Shown one piece after another: positions 59,649 to 64,000 of a DNA stretch of 64,000 nucleotides. Source of the DNA: a virus; IMG/VR virus record IMGVR_UViG_3300034062_006900, positions 1 through 64,000 of that record, one strand, 5' to 3'. Position 1 is the first letter of the stretch. Every line of letters starts with the position of its first letter. The notes beneath the pieces were generated by a model, which was not told where the DNA came from, made no database searches, and saw only the letters and a list, made by a program, of their open reading frames with translations. The position numbers were made by a program, and so were the translations under genes.

Positions 59649-60247
59649 ATTTCTTTTGACTTCATAAAACCAAGTGCAGCACAATAAGCATCGGTTTGGT
59701 CGTAGTTTTCCTTCTTTAAGGTATTGTTCTTGGTATATTGCCAAGTAATCTGAGGTTCTCGTTTAGCAACCAATTCCCATATTACAACTTTCTTATCTAT
59801 GTCTTTCGGGAATCCACCAAAAAGAACAAACTTATCACTGGTGTTCTTTTGAACTAAATGTGGGAATGCAAATTTTCTTGAATTGTATGTTGAGATAAAC
59901 TCAGGGATAACACCCAAAACTTCATAAACCTCTTTACAGATTAATGTGTTATATCTCATTAAGGTTCCGACTGTGTATACGTTGTTTGAGTTAAGAAGTG
60001 GTTCTTCTATCACAACTGTCTTAATTCCAAGTCCAACATATGCCTCGAGTTTGTTTCTGAAGACATTACTTTTTAACATTAATTCTTCAATCTTACTGTC
60101 AGTAGTTGGTTTAGGTCTTGGTGAGATATGAGTTAATTCTAATAAATTCTTTGATTCAATATCAAATAATGCCCAACCAATAGTTTTGGTGCTAATGTCT
60201 AATCCAAGAACCTTGGGTGAATCTTCGTTTAATTCTTTGTTTGCCAT
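59642..60247 (-). CDS. RuvC-like Holliday-junction resolvase
   Basis: A 201-aa RNase H-fold nuclease. VLGLDISTKTIGWALFD holds the first Asp, VVIEEPLLNSNNVYT the Glu and ENYDQTDAYCAALGF the last Asp, as in RuvC. It should cut branched DNA before packaging, the role played by endonuclease VII in T4. It is longer than RuvC (173) and lies between the primase operon and the virion gene block. Confidence 0.82.
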   Translation of the reverse strand: MANKELNEDSPKVLGLDISTKTIGWALFDIESKNLLELTHISPRPKPTTDSKIEELMLKSNVFRNKLEAYVGLGIKTVVIEEPLLNSNNVYTVGTLMRYNTLICKEVYEVLGVIPEFISTYNSRKFAFPHLVQKNTSDKFVLFGGFPKDIDKKVVIWELVAKREPQITWQYTKNNTLKKENYDQTDAYCAALGFMKSKEIW

Positions 60248-60330
60248 AATTGGAAATACGGTTCGGCAATTTTATGCCACAACACTGCCTGTAATCTTAC
60301 GTCAATAATTGAATTTGTAAAGTTCAGCAA

Positions 60331-62538
60331 TTAAAAATCAAGTTTCACCACATACTGTTGAATACCTTGTCTGAGCTCAGGTGATTGTAATTTAGATACT
60401 ACAATCAAATCTTTGTTCTCATCGAATAAACCAATCTCAGTAACATAAGATGTTGTTCCCGAAGTCCAAGTTGGGTTAGATGTGTTTGTAAATTGGTTTC
60501 TTCCCAAGTTAATAAGGTATTTCATCTCATAGATAGTTGCACTGATATCAGTTTCAATGTTACCATAAAAATAATACTCATCACCGAAGTTTAATACCTC
60601 AGGTTGAGCATTTGTAGGTAAATCTATATAGTCATTCAAATTGTATGGATAGGTTGCAGTATTATACATGTCAGGGTCAATTTGGAATGTTGTTCCTGTT
60701 AAACCACTCAATGTAATAAACCCATTCACTGTTGTAGCACTGATATCTGAGGTTACATCACTAATTCTCCAATTGGATGAAACTGGTCTTGTATCACCTG
60801 TAACAATTTGGTAAATCAACTGTAATGAGTTAGCACAAAATCCACTCAAATTAGTTGAGCTGAAGTTATCATTCAAGAACGGAAACTCGTCACCAAATCT
60901 TACAGATACGTTAACCGTGTTAGCCGATACAGTATTTGGTGCCTGAAGGACTGTATAATAATTACAATGTAATGACTCTGTGAAGGCAGTCGAACCAAAT
61001 CTATAAGAAACCCAAATTCTTTCTTCAGGGTTTGTTAAAAGTCCCGTAGATGTAGTATTTGTGAAACAAGTATTAGGCGTTAACGTTGCAACCTTAGGTG
61101 CTGGCAATGTCCAGTTTCTATTTGACTTATAAGATAAAGCAGCAACTACTTCTTCATCATCAATAATAACAATTTCTTGGTCAGGGAACACTTTACCAAT
61201 TCTATTTAAGTTTCCGTTAGAATCAGGATTTGTATCCCATAAATGATAGTATCTGATACCAGGGTCATTCATGTCAAGATTTCTTGTTGACTTAATATAG
61301 TATGGTGTGCATAAATCATAGTTTGGTGGGTCAATAAAGAATGTTTCACCGATTGTGTTTCCTGTTGATTTGTGCCACATCAATGTTGGAATAGACAATT
61401 TAAAGTGTCTTGCCAATCCTATACTGTTTGTTGGGTTTTGAGGGTCAAAAGGAACTGTTGCAAATTTTTCACCATAAACATGGTCAATGTCTTGATTCGT
61501 GTAGTGAATTATTGCAATTGCCTTTTGGTCTCTTGGATAGACAATAACTTTTTCATCAAAAGAATTATAATAATAAACCTCACTTGTATCTGTTTGACCT
61601 GTCGCCTCTTGATATCCCAAATATTCTTTTGTTCCGATATAGGTTACCGAACCATAATTAGGATATCCTTCATAAGTATTTGGTAATAAACCTGCAGGAT
61701 TTTCACTCCAAGGAATATTCATGTTCCAAATTAAAGTATTTTCTCTGTTCTGAATATCACAAGGTGTTTCAAAGTTCAACGCGTCTGTTTCCCAATAAGG
61801 TGCTGGTGTAATGAAATCATATAACACAGTCATTCCTGACGGATATATTAAAGTCCTACCATATTGTCCACTCAAGGAATATGGTGTATAGTCCGGTATC
61901 TCTCTATCAACAGTAACTATCCAAGGTGTTTGACCTGTTGTTCCTGTTAATGGTGATAATCCCTGAACTTTATATGTGAGTATTGGGTTAGTATTTACTT
62001 GCCCACCAGCTCCAAGTCCATCGACAAATATTGTAATAAAATCACCTACTGAAGGAGTTCCTGATGTTGGGCTAATTGGGTCTAAAATTAAATTAAGTTG
62101 TGTTCCTCCTGTCAGAGTATCTAATTCTACGAAATAATTCGATGTAATTGTGTAAGCTGAAGACGTTTGAGCAGTCCAACTATTATTGGTATTTCCCGTA
62201 AAAAATCCTTTTGGTCCTGCAGAGTTATAAACTTCCTCTACCGAACTATCCATAAAAGGAATTCCATAAGTGCTTCCCTGACCTCCACTAACATAATAAG
62301 GGTATTTTACGTTCTGTTTGTTTGATTCAGGAAATCCTGTATCATTCTGAGCATTAAATGCTGGCATCAAGATATTATTGTTCACTTGATTATAATTCGG
62401 CACCGCTGAATAGTTTACTTCACTATCTCCAATTTGGAAGTAAGAGATATTAAAATTCCCTTGTGAAATGTTTCTCCTTCCAACGTCAGTTAATCTTGTG
62501 TTAACTAAACCCGAAGTATTTTTTATGATATATGCCAT
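60331..62538 (-). CDS. Virion structural protein, 735 aa (baseplate/tail type)
   Basis: A 735-aa beta-rich protein with no signal peptide and few cysteines. It begins MAYIIKNTSGLVNTRLTDVG and RRNISQGNFNISYFQIGDSE, which looks like a phage structural head domain, followed by Thr/Gly/Asn-rich beta repeats. It is separated by 30 nt from another large beta-rich gene and lies behind a late motif (62543). Assignment to baseplate or fibre is inference from composition and place. Confidence 0.6.
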   Translation of the reverse strand: MAYIIKNTSGLVNTRLTDVGRRNISQGNFNISYFQIGDSEVNYSAVPNYNQVNNNILMPAFNAQNDTGFPESNKQNVKYPYYVSGGQGSTYGIPFMDSSVEEVYNSAGPKGFFTGNTNNSWTAQTSSAYTITSNYFVELDTLTGGTQLNLILDPISPTSGTPSVGDFITIFVDGLGAGGQVNTNPILTYKVQGLSPLTGTTGQTPWIVTVDREIPDYTPYSLSGQYGRTLIYPSGMTVLYDFITPAPYWETDALNFETPCDIQNRENTLIWNMNIPWSENPAGLLPNTYEGYPNYGSVTYIGTKEYLGYQEATGQTDTSEVYYYNSFDEKVIVYPRDQKAIAIIHYTNQDIDHVYGEKFATVPFDPQNPTNSIGLARHFKLSIPTLMWHKSTGNTIGETFFIDPPNYDLCTPYYIKSTRNLDMNDPGIRYYHLWDTNPDSNGNLNRIGKVFPDQEIVIIDDEEVVAALSYKSNRNWTLPAPKVATLTPNTCFTNTTSTGLLTNPEERIWVSYRFGSTAFTESLHCNYYTVLQAPNTVSANTVNVSVRFGDEFPFLNDNFSSTNLSGFCANSLQLIYQIVTGDTRPVSSNWRISDVTSDISATTVNGFITLSGLTGTTFQIDPDMYNTATYPYNLNDYIDLPTNAQPEVLNFGDEYYFYGNIETDISATIYEMKYLINLGRNQFTNTSNPTWTSGTTSYVTEIGLFDENKDLIVVSKLQSPELRQGIQQYVVKLDF

Positions 62539-62542
62539 TGGT

Positions 62543-62550
62543 TATAAATA
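62543..62550 (-). promoter_or_regulatory. Candidate phage late-promoter motif
   Basis: TATTTATA on the minus strand, 4 nt before the ATG at 62538. Confidence 0.6.
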
Positions 62551-62568
62551 TTCTTTTTTTTATTTCTC

Positions 62569-64000
62569 TTACGAAGCAAGGGTTGTGTATAAAACTTTAT
62601 AGGTTGCACCTGTCTCATTAAAGTTTTGTGGGGTTGCAAATACCACAGGAACTTCATACACTGAATCAGGGTAGAAAAATGAATTTAACGTTTCAGAACC
62701 TACTTCAATTCCATTTTTATAGATTATTATCGTCACTGATTGATTACCAGAGTTGTTAACAGAGAAGTTAGCAACGTATGTTTTGATAGGAGTAGTGTAG
62801 AAAGTTGGTATTGTAAATATTTTAGTTCTAACAGAACCATTATTCAGCAACGGAGTATCTTCGTCTGACATCCTAATGTTCAAATTACATCCTGTAGGAT
62901 AAACATCAGAGCAAACAATTCCCGCAACATAAACAGGATTGTTAACAAACACCCCAACGGATGGATTTATTTGCCACTCGAATGTCATTGTTTGTTCTTG
63001 TGATTGTGCTATTAGTGTTTGATTTGAAATTCCTTGTGAAGTTTGAATCATATTAACTGAACAACAACTACATCCGTCGATAATAGCAGATACAGGAACT
63101 ATTGATACGGATTGAACTCCAGTTGCTACGCAACCATTAGCTGTCGCATAGTTTAATGGTGTAATCACTGATGTTGTTTGTCCTGAAATTATATCTGTAG
63201 GTGATACTGTGACAGTAATAGTTTCTGTGTAAGTTGTCTGTTGTGTCTGGTTAGGTGAACAATTTGGTCTATCAATCAACCGAACGACAGGAGTTGATGA
63301 AGTTGGCGAAATTAATACTCCATTATCATAAAAATTATTTGTTGCAGATATTATGAATGTAGAAGCTGGTATATTATTGTAGAATGGTCCTTCAATTTTT
63401 TGAACTACATTAGCATTCAAACTTATTGTTGCGGTTGTTCCTTGAGGTAATGGTGGATTAATACCAAGAGTCCATGAGAATATTTGAGTCGTAGCGTTTA
63501 ACTGTTGTATTCCAACTACTTGAATTGATACATCATGGTTAATAGGATTATTATTAACCTGTAATTGAAGTATCTGAGATACTATTTGTCCATTACTATC
63601 TTTAGTGAACACTGTAAATTGTCCTGCACAAAGACCGTTGAAGATATTAGATTGTTGATAGTTTATACCATCAATAGAATATGAATATGGACCAACTCCA
63701 CCTGTAGTTGGTAATATAATTGAACCATTGCATGGTCCTGATGAACATCCTGTATTTGTCACTTGAGCATTTGATATTAAAGGTAATGATGTTGGGCAAT
63801 TTCCTTGACTTGCACTAACGATAAGTTGATTTGAATTAGTTCCAGCAATACTCCAAGAAGATAATGGTATTAAAGCTTGTGAATAGCTCACAGGAATTCC
63901 ACCACCTGTAAATCCGTCAATTTGCCATCTATTGATATTGTTACTGTTGTTCCAATACATTGTAAGTCCGTTCGCAGAACTTGTCCACTTATATCTACCA
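62569..64000 (-). CDS. Large beta-rich virion/adhesin protein, 5' end outside the window
   Basis: A minus-strand frame open to the right edge: the ATG at 63960 is internal, because codons before it (for example KWTSSANGLT) remain in frame. The visible 476 residues are Ser/Thr/Asn-rich with a SprB-like repeat (GGVGPYSYSIDGINYQQSNI, then GLCAGQFTVFTKDSNG), a module of Bacteroidota gliding adhesins, followed by further beta domains. It is probably a tail or surface fibre contacting the host (inference). Confidence 0.6.
   Translation of the reverse strand, partial: GRYKWTSSANGLTMYWNNSNNINRWQIDGFTGGGIPVSYSQALIPLSSWSIAGTNSNQLIVSASQGNCPTSLPLISNAQVTNTGCSSGPCNGSIILPTTGGVGPYSYSIDGINYQQSNIFNGLCAGQFTVFTKDSNGQIVSQILQLQVNNNPINHDVSIQVVGIQQLNATTQIFSWTLGINPPLPQGTTATISLNANVVQKIEGPFYNNIPASTFIISATNNFYDNGVLISPTSSTPVVRLIDRPNCSPNQTQQTTYTETITVTVSPTDIISGQTTSVITPLNYATANGCVATGVQSVSIVPVSAIIDGCSCCSVNMIQTSQGISNQTLIAQSQEQTMTFEWQINPSVGVFVNNPVYVAGIVCSDVYPTGCNLNIRMSDEDTPLLNNGSVRTKIFTIPTFYTTPIKTYVANFSVNNSGNQSVTIIIYKNGIEVGSETLNSFFYPDSVYEVPVVFATPQNFNETGATYKVLYTTLAS

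Noticed and set aside
60248-60330. Intergenic stretch with TTGACG resembling a -35 box
   Set aside because: No matching downstream box at a usable distance; it may hold only a weak signal.

Overview
This 64 kb window is a piece of the genome of a large, AT-rich, T4-like tailed phage of a Bacteroidota host. The phage identity rests on homologues of T4 gp46/gp47 (SbcC/SbcD-type), a gp61-type primase, a RuvC-like resolvase, a PD-(D/E)XK exonuclease, an endolysin/spanin-like lysis block and three tandem collagen-like tail fibres with S74 chaperone ends. The host assignment rests on eleven promoters with the Bacteroidota -7 box TAnnTTTG (most with a TTG about 19-20 nt upstream), a phage sigma factor resembling the short Bacteroidota RpoD, a Bacteroidota-type histone H1-like protein and a SprB-like repeat in a virion gene. 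Both window edges cut genes.

Layout. 0-4.5 kb: small accessory genes, including a 2OG-Fe(II) oxygenase and a DnaJ-type zinc-finger protein. 4.5-6.0 kb: no protein genes; two consensus promoters drive, on the minus strand, a structured element plus an initiator-like tRNA-Met, and then a structured RNA of about 1.16 kb ending in a terminator. 6.1-17.9 kb: metabolism and nucleic-acid genes (NUDIX, DUF192, cobalamin adenosyltransferase, DHH phosphoesterase, DNA methyltransferase, HxGH nucleotidyltransferase, APS kinase, GAMT-like/DUF3310 fusion, metallophosphatase, two sulfotransferases). 17.9-20.8 kb: plus-strand operon with two zinc metallopeptidase-like proteins. 20.8-27.2 kb: three tail-fibre genes. 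27.4-36 kb: thioredoxin, glutaredoxin, PcfJ-like protein, DUF932, a KWCT-LRR protein, Dam-like methylase and DnaJ. 36-41 kb: Hc1 histone-like protein and candidate virion-core proteins. 40.5-43.5 kb: lysis block. 43.6-45.4 kb: sigma factor and pyrimidine-dimer glycosylase-like protein. 45.4-50.3 kb: defence-like island (DUF262-HNH, LRR, methyltransferase, candidate restriction enzyme, DUF723-nuclease). 51.4-60.2 kb: recombination/replication block. 60.3-64 kb: virion structural genes.

How it works together. Two promoter languages are visible. TAnnTTTG promoters would be read by host RNA polymerase. A second motif, TATTTATA/T, lies shortly before at least 16 genes, many of them virion-type, and is a candidate late promoter; its recogniser is unknown, the phage sigma factor being one possibility. 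Most genes behind the late motif encode proteins that start with a similar short helix ending in (I/L)-x-E, usually followed by Q or E. This resembles the capsid-targeting and prohead-protease signals of T4 internal proteins, so they may be packaged and injected effectors (inference). The APS kinase, HxGH nucleotidyltransferase, DHH phosphoesterase and two sulfotransferases suggest a phage PAPS-dependent sulfation pathway (inference). The two leads most worth following are the giant RNA and the tagged protein family.
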